A stretch of DNA of 64,000 nt from assembly GCF_000372725.1 (NCBI RefSeq), contig NW_005196456.1, positions 84,544 through 148,543 on the forward strand, written 5' to 3'. Positions 9,088 through 20,076 of this stretch are shown here, in pieces. The DNA is from Emiliania huxleyi CCMP1516. Lineage: Eukaryota > Haptophyta > Isochrysidales > Noelaerhabdaceae. The position numbers and the translations under genes are program-made. The notes under the pieces are model-generated. The model had not been told where the DNA came from and made no database searches. It saw only the letters and a list, made by a program, of their open reading frames with translations. Positions within the stretch are counted from its first letter, which is position 1. Every line of letters begins with the position of its first letter.

Positions 9088-10691
9088 TCACACCACGTGC
9101 ACCGTGAACGAGATCGGGTCTGCGATCATCCTCATCGAGCCGGGCTTGAGGCCCTTCTCTATGGGCGCCTGCACGAGCTCGAGCGCGAGCGCGAGCGACG
9201 CCTCGTCCGCCAGCTCGCCCCACACGGTGTGAGTGGCGCCGAACCCGTTGCGCCCCATCAGTATGAACAGGTCGGGCCCGGCGCTGCCTCCCGCCCACGC
9301 CACCTGCCCCTTCTCCATCATTTTCCCGCCGGGCCGCTCCTGCGGGTCGGTGCAGTCGGCAGGCCCGCCCGGGAAGGCGCGGCACCGGCTGTTTGGAGGC
9401 ACGACCGCGCGCATGCCGCCCTGCAGCAGGAAGCCAGGCTCCGCGCGGTAGAAGACGCACCTGCCACGAGGAGGTGTGCTACGATCAAGAGAAGAGAGGT
9501 CGGGCTCGGTGCGGTAGTGATGGGACGCGGCGGCCACGCTCGATGCAAGAGCTCGCGGCTCGTCGTGCCGCCGCAGAGGAGGCGGTGGGGGCTGGCGCGT
9601 CGCAGCGCCGTCAAAGACGGCCGGGCGCTGTGACGGCCAGCTTGGAGCGTGAGGGTCTGTGTGGCGACTCTGGCAAGACGCACTTGGCTGTGCACGTGTC
9701 GGTCAGAGCGACTGTCCGCACGTACGTCACCGACGGGGCGTGCCAGTCGGGCCGCAGCTTGATCCGCAGCTCGCCCTTCGCGGTGCGCAGCGCCACCACC
9801 CGCACCGCCTCGAGCTGCTCCGCCGACGGCAGCGGCACCTGCAGGGGACAGGCGTCACTGCCATGTCTGCCATGTCTGCCATGACAGCGTGGCGCGTGCG
9901 AGCGCGACGAGTGGGCGCGCAGAGTGGGCGCATGGCAGACATCGGGCTGCGGAGGGGCGAGGCGGAGGTGTCTCGGGGGTGTCTCGGGGGTGTCTCGGAG
10001 GTGTCTCGGAGGTGTCTCGGGGGTGTCTCGGAGGTGTCTCGGAGGTGTCACGCACCGATCCCGGCTTGTCCTTTTCACAGGTGCCTGCACTCCACGGCAC
10101 GTGTGCGCCCTCGCCGCGCAGCGGCGCCGTGGACGGCACCTCCACCCACTTGAGCCAGCACTGCTGTCCGCACGCCTTTGCGTCGGCGCACGATACCCAG
10201 ACGTTGCAGCCGCGTGTGCGGCCGCAGGCGGCGCGACACTCGTCCGGCGGCAGCGAGAGACCGCGCGGCCCGTACCCGTCCTGGACGACGGCGCCGTCCA
10301 GGTCGGTGTGCTCGCGCGTCGAGGCGCACGACGCGGCGGTGGCGGTGGCGGTGGTGGCGGGGATGGCGGAGGCGGCGGCGGCGGCGGCAGAGGCAGTGGC
10401 GGTGGGAGCTGCGGAGGTGGCAGAGGTGGCGGAGGCTGCGGCGGCCGCCTGCATGCTCCCGACAGTGCCGTTGCGCAGATACATGCTTCGGAGTGCGTGC
10501 AGCACGTCACCGCCGCCGACCCGCTGAGGCTGAGGTGCTGCCGAGGCGGTGGCACCGCCTCGCTGTGGCGTGTACGGGACGGCAGCGCCAGAGCTGCCCG
10601 TGTTCAGCGTGCGAGAGAATGCCGCAGTGTACGCGTACCACAGGTACAGGGCGCAGAGGTACATGGTAGCGCGGAGCCATGCTCGCGCCAT
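9088..10691 (-). CDS. Membrane-anchored protein with Cys-rich and cyclophilin-like domains
   Basis: Exon 1 (10691-10056) starts MARAWLRATMYLCALYLWYA, a type II signal anchor, then an Ala/Thr-rich stalk and a Cys-rich PAN/apple-like segment (ECRAACGRTRGCNVWVSC, CGQQCWLKW). Exon 2 (9838-9684) begins the cyclophilin-like fold (VRVVALRTAKGELRIKLRPD). Exon 3 (9460-9088) completes it (CVFYRAEPGFLLQGG, GPDLFILMGRNGFGATHTVW, stop TGA). Both introns are GT-AG with GTGCGT donors (217 and 223 nt). The first consists largely of an 11-bp CTCGG repeat; the second is bounded by the 9-bp repeat GTGCGTCTT. The active-site Arg/Phe pattern of true prolyl isomerases is only partly kept, so catalysis is uncertain. 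A Golgi or cell-surface location is inferred from the anchor. Confidence 0.75.
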
Positions 10692-10739
10692 ATAGCGTCT
10701 CAGTAGTGGTGGTGGGAGCGCGATTGCAGCGGCCCCAGG

Positions 10740-11510
10740 CGCCGGTGTACCCCGCCCGACGGGGACATCCAAGCGCAGGCCCCGCACGCGGCCCTGCTGT
10801 CCTCCCGTCGGCTGAAATCGACCAGGCCCATCGCCGTGGGCCCACCTGCGACTGCGGCGGCCCTAGCACCGGCCGATTGTTTGAGAGATGGCCTGTGCTG
10901 CGGCCATCTCGGACGTTTAAGCGGCGCCAGCCAGCGGCTCGGCCGCGCATCCTTCACACACGCCGCCACGACCGGGACGAGCGGCCCCGGTGTCGAGCCA
11001 TGGTGTGAGCTTCATGTGAGCGGCGGCCGTGGCGACAGCAGGTCCACCAGACGGACCTCAAAGCTTGCCGTCGGCGTGCTGTCGTGGCGAGAGCGCGAGA
11101 CAGCTGCAGAGGAGCCGAGTGCAGTGGCGAGCCAGAAGCTACCTGGGTCACCAAGTGGTAGCCCTTGCCCATTCTGAGCAGGGCTGTGCTTTGGTGGGGC
11201 TGTGCTTGAGCGTGTGTGAAGTGGGAGTGCGTGCCGGCGGTGTCTGTGGGTGAAACAGGCGTGTGTGAGGCCGTAAGAGCCGTGGTATGAGCCAGAGTGG
11301 GCTTCATCACCCAAAATAAGGGCGGTTTGGGACAGCTCAGGCTTGATACTGATGGGCCTGGGCCAGGAGAGAGACAGAGAAGGCGAGGTGGTGAGCTGGG
11401 AAGCCGCTTCGTCGGCACCTGGACGTGGGTCGTGATGAAAAGTGCCGAAAAGTACTATTTGCGGCTATTGCTCAAAACATTTGGAGAGAAGGCCTATCAG
11501 GGGTGGAAGG
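10740..11510 (+). repeat. Long dispersed repeat, copy I
   Basis: About 770 bp closely matching 45475-46090 (+) and, inverted, 47940-47180. Matching landmarks are CTGCGGCCATCTCGGACGTT, the ACACACGCCGCCACGACCGG block, GGTGAAACAGGCGTGTGTGA and GCGGCTATTGCTCAAAAC. None of the frames is conserved between copies, so it looks non-coding. It begins about 50 bp upstream of the cyclophilin-like gene's ATG and may overlap its promoter. Confidence 0.8.
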
Positions 11511-12041
11511 CAAGCTTCCTGGCGTTTCTGGCGAGCGTCCAGACGTCGCAGAGCATCCGGCAGGCGCGCAGCGACCCAAATTTTTGCTCACCGCACGGCC
11601 GTGCGCGAGCCGTCGGTCGGTGGTGATGGTCGGCGTCGGCGCGCGCCGACCGACGCGGCGGCGGGGTGGACGTCATGTGGCGGGCGTGGGAAAGAGCATT
11701 GTCCGAATTTCGGCGGATCGTACTCCAGCGTGTAGTACACAGATAGCCGTAGTAGGAGAGCAGTCAGCCGCAGAGGGAGGGAGGGAGAGGAGTGCTCAGA
11801 GGGTGGCAGTCCTTCTCGATACAGGCGCTGGACGATTGCTGTAAACGACACACCGGGAGGGCGACGGTGATGACTTGGCGGACACACAAACGCACAACCC
11901 CGGGCCCGAAATCGCACACACACACACACACAACCCGTCAGCGTCTCCGACTCCGTCACCGGACACCGCCTCCTCCCACACGCCGCACCGCTCGCACGCG
12001 CGGACTCGCCTCGCCTCGCTGACCAGCTCTCGGCCACAGTC
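11511..12041. other. Stretch without a supported gene
   Basis: Contains a short GGGAGGGAGG run (about 11775) and a short CA tract (about 11917). No domain-like frame was found. It is the 3' flank of the hypothetical gene that ends at 12042. Confidence 0.4.
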
Positions 12042-13655
12042 CTACTCGCCGCGCCCGCTCGCTCGCCACGATCCCTCCCGCAGGTAGGGAGGCACGGTCC
12101 CCGAGCACCTCCCCATCTCGCCCGCGACAAGCGTCGCGCAAGGGACAGAGTCTGTCGCCGTGGCAAAAATCCCTCTCCCCGCGCAAAACACGCGGTCGAG
12201 GACCTCGCCGGGAGAGTGCGCCTTTGTGCGCCTCGCCTCGTGGTCGATCGCGGCGCCCATGGCGGCGCGAAAGTTGGCCGCCTCGTCGGAGGTCAGGTCG
12301 GCGCGCTCCTCCGAGTGGGCCGCCCACCGCCCCGCAAAGGTGTGGTGGAAGGAGAGGGCCTGCGAGCTGTGGATCCGAAACTCGGGCCCGCCGTCGCCCG
12401 GCCGCTCCGCCTCGAGCACCGACTGCACGCGCAAGTAGTTGAGGCCGAGGTCGGGCAGCGGCGCCACGTCCTGCTCCTGCGCCTTGACCACGACCGGGTG
12501 CAGGCCCCACGGGGAGGGCGGGGTCAGGTCGAAGCACCTGCCGTCTCGCCCGGACGGCGGCGAGGGCGAGACAAAGATGACGCGGCCGACGTCCGTGCAC
12601 ACGCTCGCCTTCCGCTTCCGCTTCCGCCCGTGACCGGTCGTCGAGCCGCTCTCCTGCGCGTACCGCTTGCGCAGCTCCTCGCCCTCCATCTTCTCGCCCG
12701 GAAGAAAGCGGTCTCGTGGACGCACCTTGGGCACGTACCGGCCCTGGAGCGGAGCGCAGAAGGGTCCGTCACGGGGGAGGGGAGGGTGGAGGCGGTGACG
12801 GGGAGGGGGTGGCGGTGAGGGGGCGGTGGGCGGTGATGCCGCCACGCTCCACGGCGTGCGTCGCAAACCCGCGGCCGGCCCCCGCACTGGGCGGGAAGCC
12901 ATCCGACTAGTCCCGACGCGCCCACCGTGAGGCGTGGCTGCGTGGGGCGTGGCGGCGGCAGCAGGGGCGCGGGGCGGGCGGGGAGGGAGAGGGGCCGCAG
13001 CTTTGGGATGCGTGCACATTGGGCATGTGTCTGCGAAGCCTCTCGGTCGCCTCCTCCAAGCTCAAGTGCGGCGGGACGTACGGCCGTCCGGCGCTGACAC
13101 TGATCCAACCGCCGTCGCTGCGGTACTCACCCGCCTCCTCGCCCTCGTCGTCGCCAAAGGTGGCCACAGGCGTCAGCGCCAGTTGCGGCGTGTAAACGGC
13201 GTCGTGCTGCTCGCCTCGGCGCGTCTCCTTGCTCCTGCGGCGGCCGATGTCGCGCCACGGAAAGTCTGCCGCGGCCGCGTCGAGAGGCACGACGTAGGTG
13301 CTGTAGTCGTCCTCGGGATTGACGCAGTCGGTGCCAAACACCGTCTTGTGAATCTACGAGGCGGGGACGAGCGCTCAACTGCGAGAGAGCCGGGACACGG
13401 ACACAGCCCGCACGGGGCATTCGCCTGTCTCGCCGCAGCGCCAAATGTCTCCCATAGGCCGTGTGCAGTGAACTCGCTCCGCCACCGCTCCGCCTGCACT
13501 TGGTCGGGAAGGAGTCGATGCGGATCAAAGGCGAGGCAGCGCGTGGCGCGGAGCTGAAAGAAGTCGGCGTCGAGGATCTCGAGTATCACGACGGGCCGGC
13601 TGGCGCCCGACGCGTCGTCGCGCAAGAGAGCACACAGCAGCTTGTCGACGCGCAT
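12042..13655 (-). CDS. Hypothetical protein, at least three exons
   Basis: Three in-phase coding blocks are joined by plausible introns. Exon A (about 13655-13400) has MRVDKLLCALLRDD then PVVILEILDADFFQLRATRC. Exon B (13353-13018) has VFGTDCVNPEDDYSTYVV and ends before GTGCAC. Exon C (12743-12042) starts after CTCCAG with GRYVPKVRPRDRFLPGEK and ends in TAG. Exon C holds a basic GRKRKRKAS stretch that could be a nuclear localisation signal and a block FHHTFAGRWAAHSEERADL. The B to C junction keeps phase 0. I recognise no family. The first exon may start earlier, because a CCCAG lies just upstream of the ATG used. Confidence 0.5.
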
Positions 13656-13699
13656 GAGGGCAAGGGTGGAGCTGGGCAAGGGTTAGTCCCTGGGAGCGA

Positions 13700-15100
13700 C
13701 TAGACACAGGCGTAGCAGGCTGACACAGCTCGCGCACCCGCTGTTTTCTTCAGTGCACTAGGCCTGCTCGCCAGGAGTAGGCGAGTGTGTGGGAGGTTCA
13801 CGCCCGTCGCTCAACGTCTGTTGAAAAACTGTTCGCTGAGCAAGCTCACGGTCGAGCGGGCTTGACGCGCGCTTCAGGATAGCAAGAGGCGTGCCGCCCA
13901 CTCCCCTGAGGAGCGTGCGGGCACGCCTGGGAATCGTTGTGGAGCGACCATGGACTGGGATGACAGCCGGCGAAGCGCCCTCGACGTGGACTGGGAAAAC
14001 CATGGCGCCGAAAAGCGCCTCGAAGTGCTGGGAGCTTCACGGCGGAGGCTGTGAAGTCGCGGCATCGAGTTCAACCTCAGCGCACGCACTCACCGTGCTG
14101 GGGAGGAGTTGGCCTGCGAGCGGCGAGCGCTCCCGAGCGCGCGGCGCCCCGTTCTGGCCATCTTTCGCTTTCCCACCACAAAACCGCCTCTATTTCGTGC
14201 GCCTCCGGTGGCAGGTCCTCTAGCCGGGCCCGATTCGTGGTACTTTTGATGTTTGCGCGCCGGATCTCGACTCCGCAGTGCTGCGGTGCGTCCCAAAGCA
14301 AAACTTGTGTCAGAGGGGCCAGATTGGCCGATTTATAACGACGAGACCGAGTCTGAAGGCTATTTTGCCGCGACACCGATACCCGGTTGAGGGCCCGCGG
14401 TTGTGGCTAGTGGAGGGTGCTGTACAATCCGAGGGCGTTCCCATGGCCTCACGGGCCCGGGCGACGATCGTGGCTAGAAAAATAAAAAAGCACCATCCGT
14501 GGGGGCGAGATTTTCAACTGTCTAGCTCGATTTTGACCCATAACTAGACAGAACGGCCCCAAATCGGCCCGGAACCGACCCGTGGGCCCGTCTGCCGCAC
14601 CCAGCTCCGCCGGGAGGGGCGCCCGCCGTTCCCCGCAGCTCGGGCGGGCCACGCAGACGCGGCGGGAGAGCTTCCCGTGCCCTGTGAGTGCCGTCACATC
14701 GCCTCTCCATATCCTATCTCCACACATTTTGGCCCTGGTGTTGCTGCTCAGAGCGATCTGCAATCCACAATCTCATTCTTCGATCTTTTGTCTTGAATGG
14801 GGAACCGGACAGGAGGGATCTACTGGCGAGACTTGGGCGTGTCCGTGTGTGAGAGATCCGCTAGGATCTCCAGTCTTAATCTACCACTATCTCTACCCCC
14901 CAACGATCTACTGGTCTTGCGCGCAGAGATGTCCATTACTCGATATCTGCGCATCATCGCCGGCACAAACGCCAAGAAGCCCCCCTCACCCTCAAACGCC
15001 TTTGCGGCCCTCGTCGACCCCTCCGCAACGCCTTCTCACATGACACATGCACACATCGCTCAAACGGGCCCACAGCCACACACCGACGGACCCACGGACT
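13700..15100. other. Stretch without a supported gene
   Basis: Only short frames. The best is a 34-codon ORF beginning MDWDDSRRSALDVDWENHG at about 13951, too short to judge. AT-rich patches and an AATTCTTTTT word (15103) lie near the 3' end of the next gene. This is the 5' flank of the gene starting at 13655. Confidence 0.4.
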
Positions 15101-15136
15101 GAATTCTTTTTCCGCGCCTCGGTGGTGGCCACAACC

Positions 15137-16659
15137 TCACCCGCCGCAGGCCTTGCTCAACCAGGTCGAGCACACATGCGGCAGGTCCCGGAGGGTGGAG
15201 CCCGGCTCGCCCACCTTCACAAATACCTGCCGCACGAGCTCCGCATCGCGCGGGATGTGCAGGTAGTGCGGGGCCTGGGCGAGCCGGGCGCAAAACGCGT
15301 CCACGCCGGCGACGTCCTTGTTCTCGAGCACGGTCACATTTGGGTACAAGAAGAGCGCGCGCGTGTCCGCGTTATACGTCACGTAGTGGGGCGTCGTGTC
15401 ATCGTAGTGCTCGCGGCTACGGTACGGCGGCTCGTCGACAAACTCGAGCGTGCCCATCTCCTGCTCCTGGTGCAGCGCGTGCCAGTGCTGCTCCCCATCC
15501 TCGTACACGACCAGGTGCTGGTCGGACGTCGCGTCAAACTGGCGGACGGCGCCCAAGCACCAGACAAACTCGTCTGCCCTCTCCCACCATACGCGAACCC
15601 TGCATGGGGGGGCGGTGTGTGAGTCGGTGCTGGATACGGTGCGTTGGGCTCGGTTGGTGTGTGGGGCGCGTACCTCAAGCCCATCACTTCGAGGGAGTAC
15701 GACAGCAGTTGCTCAAAGTCGTTCTCGGCGCCAGGCACATGGAAGCCGGTGATGATGAACACGCCGTGGTCCCGTTGCAAGACTTGCCTCTGGCTCGTCA
15801 CGCGCACCAGCGGCTTGCGGAGGAGGAGGGCGGTGCCGATCCCTGATGCTGCGGCGCATAGTCGGTTCATGCCTGCAAAGGAGAGCAGGTTCTCGCACGG
15901 CCGGGATGACGGCGCCCACACTTCAATTCCGAGCTCCGTCAACTCGAGGCCAAATCCGCTCATCATTGCCGCCTGACCACACACAAACTTTCCCGGCTCG
16001 GGGAGCAGCGTGACGTCAGTGATGTACTCGACCAAGCCGAGCGTTCGGTGTAGCTTTCGCGGGCGCGCCTCGCGAAGAATGCCGTCCGCGCGCAGCCGCT
16101 CGAGCGTCGCCGCCTGCGCCGCAAGCGTGGTGCACAGCGGCAGGTCGACCGCGCCGCCTGCCCGCCGGACAGTCCACTTTACGCGGACGGTGCCGGCTCG
16201 GCGCGTCCACTGGTGGCGCAGCCGCGCGGCAGCCGTCTTTGGCCGCGGCTTCGCGTTCCGCAGAGGCTTGCCTCGCTTACTGCGCCTGGGCTTTGCCTTG
16301 GCGGCGCGGTAAAGCCTCGGCGCCGCCTCCTCCTCCTCTCCAACATCTGTCCCTCGTTTCTCGGCACGCTTGCTCCGCTCGCCGACCGACTGCACGGTCG
16401 CCTTTGCTCCCGAGTCGCCGCACCGCAAGCGCCCTTCGAGGATGCCAGCCTCCGACGGTACCATGTTTGCGAGCGTGTCGATGTTTGCCTTCTCGTTCGG
16501 CGTGCACTTTATGCAGTATCGCGCAGCCAGCCGCGACTGGGCCCGGGTAAAGTCATCGGAGCCATGGAAGGTGCGATGGATGGCGCAATAAAGGTATTCA
16601 CCACCCGTCCGGAGCTCGACGAACTCTGGCGTAACGAGGTGGGGTGGCACGTGCGGCAT
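15137..16659 (-). CDS. Hypothetical protein with N-terminal Cys/His cluster
   Basis: Exon 1 (16659-15674) opens with MPHVPPHLVTPEFVELR. It then has a putative zinc site, C-x2-H with C-x2-C about 30 residues later (YLYCAIHRTFHGSDDF, ARYCIKCTPNEK), spaced like Stc1-type fingers. A long Lys/Arg stretch (KAKPRRSKRGKPLRNAKPR) suggests DNA/RNA binding or a nuclear location. A conserved-looking domain follows (LGLVEYITDVTLLPEPG, then DHGVFIITGFHVPGAEND). A GTACGC donor at 15673 and AG at 15579 join it in phase to exon 2 (15578-15137). Exon 2 contains HLVVYEDGEQHWHAL, a strand-turn-strand like Tudor/PWWP folds, and a stop. No firm family call; the chromatin link is inference. Confidence 0.55.
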
Positions 16660-17103
16660 TCCGGTGCCTGTTGGGCATTAAGAAAACGTCGGCGCCCAAG
16701 TAAGCGATTTCCGCTAAATCTAAGAGTATCAGCGGCCAACCCGCAGGCGCGAATCCGAGAAAAGGCCCGATACTCGTACTCGTACGAGTGTGAACGGTGT
16801 GCGATTTCGGGGCCCGGGGTTGTGCGTTTACGTGAACGGTAGACGTTCGACGACGTTCGCCTCGACGACGTTCGCCTCGAAGGTCAGTCGCCCCCGCTGC
16901 CCAACGCGAGCAAACGGGCGTGAGCAGCCGCCACCTGCCGAGGCGTTCATGTCACCGCGTCTGGATTTTCGCCAGCGCATATGTGCTTGAACACTCGTAG
17001 CATGGCGGCGGCGGCGCGCCCACCTCACTCAATCATCCACACCTGCAACTCTTCTTCCACTCATCGCGCGCCTTTCTCGCCACTGCCTCAGGTCTCTGCT
17101 CCT

Positions 17104-17590
17104 CGAGGACTCCTCCACCTCCTTCTCCGCCACCACCCTCTCCTCCGCCACCCTCTCCTCCTCCTCCGTCGCCGCCGCCGCCGTCGCCGCCGCCGCCCTC
17201 TCCACCACCCCCCTCTCCTCCACCTCCCTCTCCGCCGCCACCCTCTCCGCCGCCACCCTCTCCGCCTCCACCGTCGCCGCCGCCGCCATCGCCGCTGCCG
17301 CCCTCTCCGCCACCGCCATCTCCTCCACCTCCTTCGCCGCCGCCGCCCTCTCCTCCACCGCCATCTCCTCCACCACCCTCTCCCCCCCCTCCCTCGCCAC
17401 CGCCGCCCTCTCCTCCGCCGCCCTCGCCTCCGCCTCCCTCGCCTCCACCTCCCTCGCCTCCGCCTCCCTCTCCACCGCCACCCTCGCCGCCAAGCGCCGT
17501 CGCCGCCGCCGCCCTCGCCGCCACCCCCGTCGCCGCCGCCACCCTCTCCGCCACCACCCTCTCCGCCACACCGCCATCTTCTCCACCTCC
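17104..17590 (+). repeat. SPPPP-coding 15-bp minisatellite, possible hydroxyproline-rich exon
   Basis: Nearly 490 bp of pyrimidine-rich 15-mers (type CCGCCGCCACCCTCT). In one + frame they read as about 24 tandem SPPPP units followed by an Ala/Thr-rich segment and a TGA near 17635; the other frames and the minus strand (GGGGE) are also open. The SPPPP period matches the linkers of the lectin receptor at 34-40 kb, so an extracellular Pro-rich protein exon is possible. No flanking domain was found. Confidence 0.4.
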
Positions 17591-17914
17591 TTCGCCGCTG
17601 TCTCACCCGACCAAGCGCCCTTCTTGCCCGTCTTGAACTGGGCCCTGCGCGGCGGCTCAGGGGCTGGTGACGCTCGCCGCGTCGCAAGAGCCGCGTCGCA
17701 ACAGGGGAGGGAGATGGGAGAGGAGTTGGTTGGCTACTACGTTATTACTCACGTGCGGCGGCACACACATCGCGAGGTAGAGCGGCATCGAGAGAGAAGG
17801 AGGAAAGCGATTTTTATGTATGTAATAACTAGCTGAGGGGCTCGCTAAACGCTCGCCGAGCTCCATGCTGTGCAACACCACCTCCTCACTACGGCTTTAC
17901 GGGCGGTGTGGAGG

Positions 17915-18470
17915 GTGAGTTGAACAAGGGGTTGTGCGCCGGGCCCTCCTGCTCGGCTCCAGCCCCTATTGATAGGTCCAGGTGATAGTCCTGGATGGGC
18001 AATGCGTACGCCTCACTGGGCCTTAGATCGCCCGACCGCGTCCCGGTGCTCTGCCGTCGGATTTGTGACTCCGCCGCACCGCGCCGGGGGGCCTCTCCGG
18101 AGGCCGAGGATGGCCGTGACGGACCGGGACGAGCTCTGGGAGGTTCAGTGTCAGTGTATATATTGTAGAGACTAACCATGTCCACAATATCTTGACTAAG
18201 AGCTAAGCCAGGGGAGGCGATGCCGGGGCTGTACAGCAGCTTGATGCATGCCACCGAAGGGGCGCTGTCGAGGTTCGCCGAGCGCGGCGAAATCCGGGGA
18301 CACCGTCACCGACGAGCGCGTTTGAGTATTCACTCCGGACTAAGACGGCCGCACGCACACGAGCTGCGGTCGTGCGGCCGTCATAGCGGCGAGGCGCGGG
18401 ACCGTCTGTGGCGAAGTGGGTCGCGTCCCCGGATTTCGTTCAACCCACCCTCCACACCTCTAATCGTCAG
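17915..18470 (+). repeat. Dispersed repeat with variable-arm hairpin, copy 1
   Basis: Matches 63010-63560 in blocks: the CCCTCCTGCTCGGCTCCAGC block, CATGCCACCGAAGG, GCTGTCGAGGTTCGCCGAGC, and TAGCGGCGAGGCGCGGGACC after the hairpin. The hairpin is a perfect 12-bp inverted repeat, GACGGCCGCACG (18344-18355) with its complement at 18371-18382 and a 15-nt loop. Reading frames are not conserved between copies. Confidence 0.75.
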
Positions 18471-18479
18471 GGGCGCGGA

Positions 18480-18782
18480 GAGCGCAGTGCACTGCGGTGA
18501 GGCTGCGCAGCGGGGGCTCGCCCCCTGCACCGCGCTCAGCGGCACAGGGGAGGGCGGTCGGTGGCGGCGGCGGCGAGGCGCGAGGCGGTGGCGGCGGTGG
18601 TGCGGGCGGCGGGATGACAGGGGAGGCGGCGGGATTGACAGGGGAGGCGGCGGCCACGAGCGGAGCGGCGCAAGAAGGGGGGGGGGCGGCGGCGGCGAGG
18701 CGCCGGTGAGCGAGGCGCCCGCGCCATCAGAGAGACGCGCCGCTGCGAGATGGAGGGCGGCGGTGACGGAGGCGAGGCGCGA

Positions 18783-18820
<38 letters not shown>

Positions 18821-19240
18821 ACGGCGGCACCGAGTCTCGGTGAGCGGCGGCGGGAGGAGGAGCAGCGGCGGCGCTCGCTCGCTGTTGACGGGAGCGCTTT
18901 TGAGCCTGGGAGCCCATGCCACTGCGACCGGCGTGCCCGGGAACGGAGATCGCGCGCGCGCCGCCACTCACGACGCGCGCGCGATCTTCGCGGAGTCGGG
19001 TCCCCAGAGGGAAGCGGTCTTCTCGGCCGACGTCCAGCGGCGCGCAAGGAGCGCAAGGAAGTAGGCGCAGCGGAGGCGGCCTAGCACCGGCTCGGCGCCG
19101 TCCGGCTTGCGCTGCCCGCGAGCCGCGTCCTGAGCCTCGGCAGCGCGCTGCGCGGCGCGGCGCTCGCGCTTCTGCTGTGCCGAGAGCGGCATGATGGTTC
19201 ACCAGCTGAAGCTCGAGACTCCTCGGTACCACGAATTGTG
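18480..19240. other. GCG-rich low-complexity stretch, gene uncertain
   Basis: Long GGC/GCG runs (about 18540-18840) leave all frames open. One minus frame from ATG 19192 reads MPLSAQQKRERRAAQRAAEA, a basic helical start with a few protein-like residues after it, but no domain was seen and the downstream part is repeat-derived Ala/Pro. Confidence 0.35.
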
Positions 19241-19292
19241 CCGGTCACGGGGTAAGCGGCGGACAACGGGGGAGCCATATATCTTTAGATGT

Positions 19293-19369
19293 AACTCTTG
19301 CGAACATACCCGAGGGTAAACTGCTGACAGGGTTTGCGATGAGGAGCGATCCGAACGTGGTATTCGGGT
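19293..19369 (+). repeat. 77-bp dispersed repeat, copy 1
   Basis: Closely matches 25412-25488. Shared landmarks are CGAACATACCCGAGGGT, AACTGCTGACAGGGTTTGC, GAGCGATCCGAACGT and GTATTCGGGT, with scattered substitutions. It is not part of any recognised gene. Confidence 0.75.
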
Positions 19370-19435
19370 GATTAGATCACTACCGCCGTAACGCAAGAGC
19401 ACTGCGACGGATCGGGCTCATGCTAGCATCCACCT

Positions 19436-19514
19436 CGCGGGCCCGATGTTCTGGCCCAGCGAGGCTGCTGCGGAGCACTCGCGGGCCGATGTTCTGGCCC
19501 AGCGAGGCCGCTGC
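19436..19514. repeat. Imperfect tandem duplication, two units
   Basis: GATGTTCTGGCCCAGCGAGG occurs twice about 40 bp apart, with matching CGCGGGC on the left and GCTGCGG on the right. It is followed by about 400 bp of degenerate GGCACGG/GGCGG repeats. Confidence 0.7.
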
Positions 19515-20002
19515 GGGACACACCGGCGGCTCGGTTCGCTCCTCAACGCAAACTCGGTCGAGCAAGAAGTCAGGTGTGTGTGTAAAGGCGGCGCGGCACG
19601 GTAAGGGTCGGCGGTAAGGCGGCGCGGCGGCAACAGACGGCAGGCAGGGCATCGGACGGCGGGACAAACGGCACGGGGCGTGGCACTGTAGGAGCGGCGG
19701 TACGGCGGCACGGCGGTAACGGACGGCAGGGGGGGCGGCGGGCTAAACGGCAAGGGCGGCGCGGCACGGAGGAAGGAGCGGCACGGCAGGGAGGAGCAAG
19801 GACGGCGCGGTAACGGCAGGATCACGGATAGGCGTGGCACGGATAGGAGCGAGCGAGCGGCTAGGTGGCGGGAGGGCGAGGCGAGGGTGGCGGCGGGTGG
19901 ATCACGAGGAGGGAGAAGGTCTGGCGCGAGCGGGTGAGCGAACGGCGAGCGAGCGGCTAGGCGGCGGGGGTGAGTTTTCTTTCGTTGACGGCGGGTAAAC
20001 AC

Positions 20003-20004
<2 letters not shown>

Positions 20005-20067
<63 letters not shown>
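20005..20067. repeat. (CT)n microsatellite
   Basis: About 63 bp of pure CT. It acts as a polypyrimidine tract in front of an AG at about 20076, where a coding-like Lys-rich stretch begins. Confidence 0.95.
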
Positions 20068-20069
<2 letters not shown>

Positions 20070-20076
20070 GCTTCAG

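Noticed and set aside
9960..10050. CRISPR-like spaced repeats
   Set aside because: Units are 11 bp with no spacers, in an intron of a eukaryotic gene.
17029..17586. Minus-strand GGGGE-repeat proteins
   Set aside because: Shadow frames of the same pyrimidine-rich minisatellite; the + strand SPPPP reading is at least biologically common.
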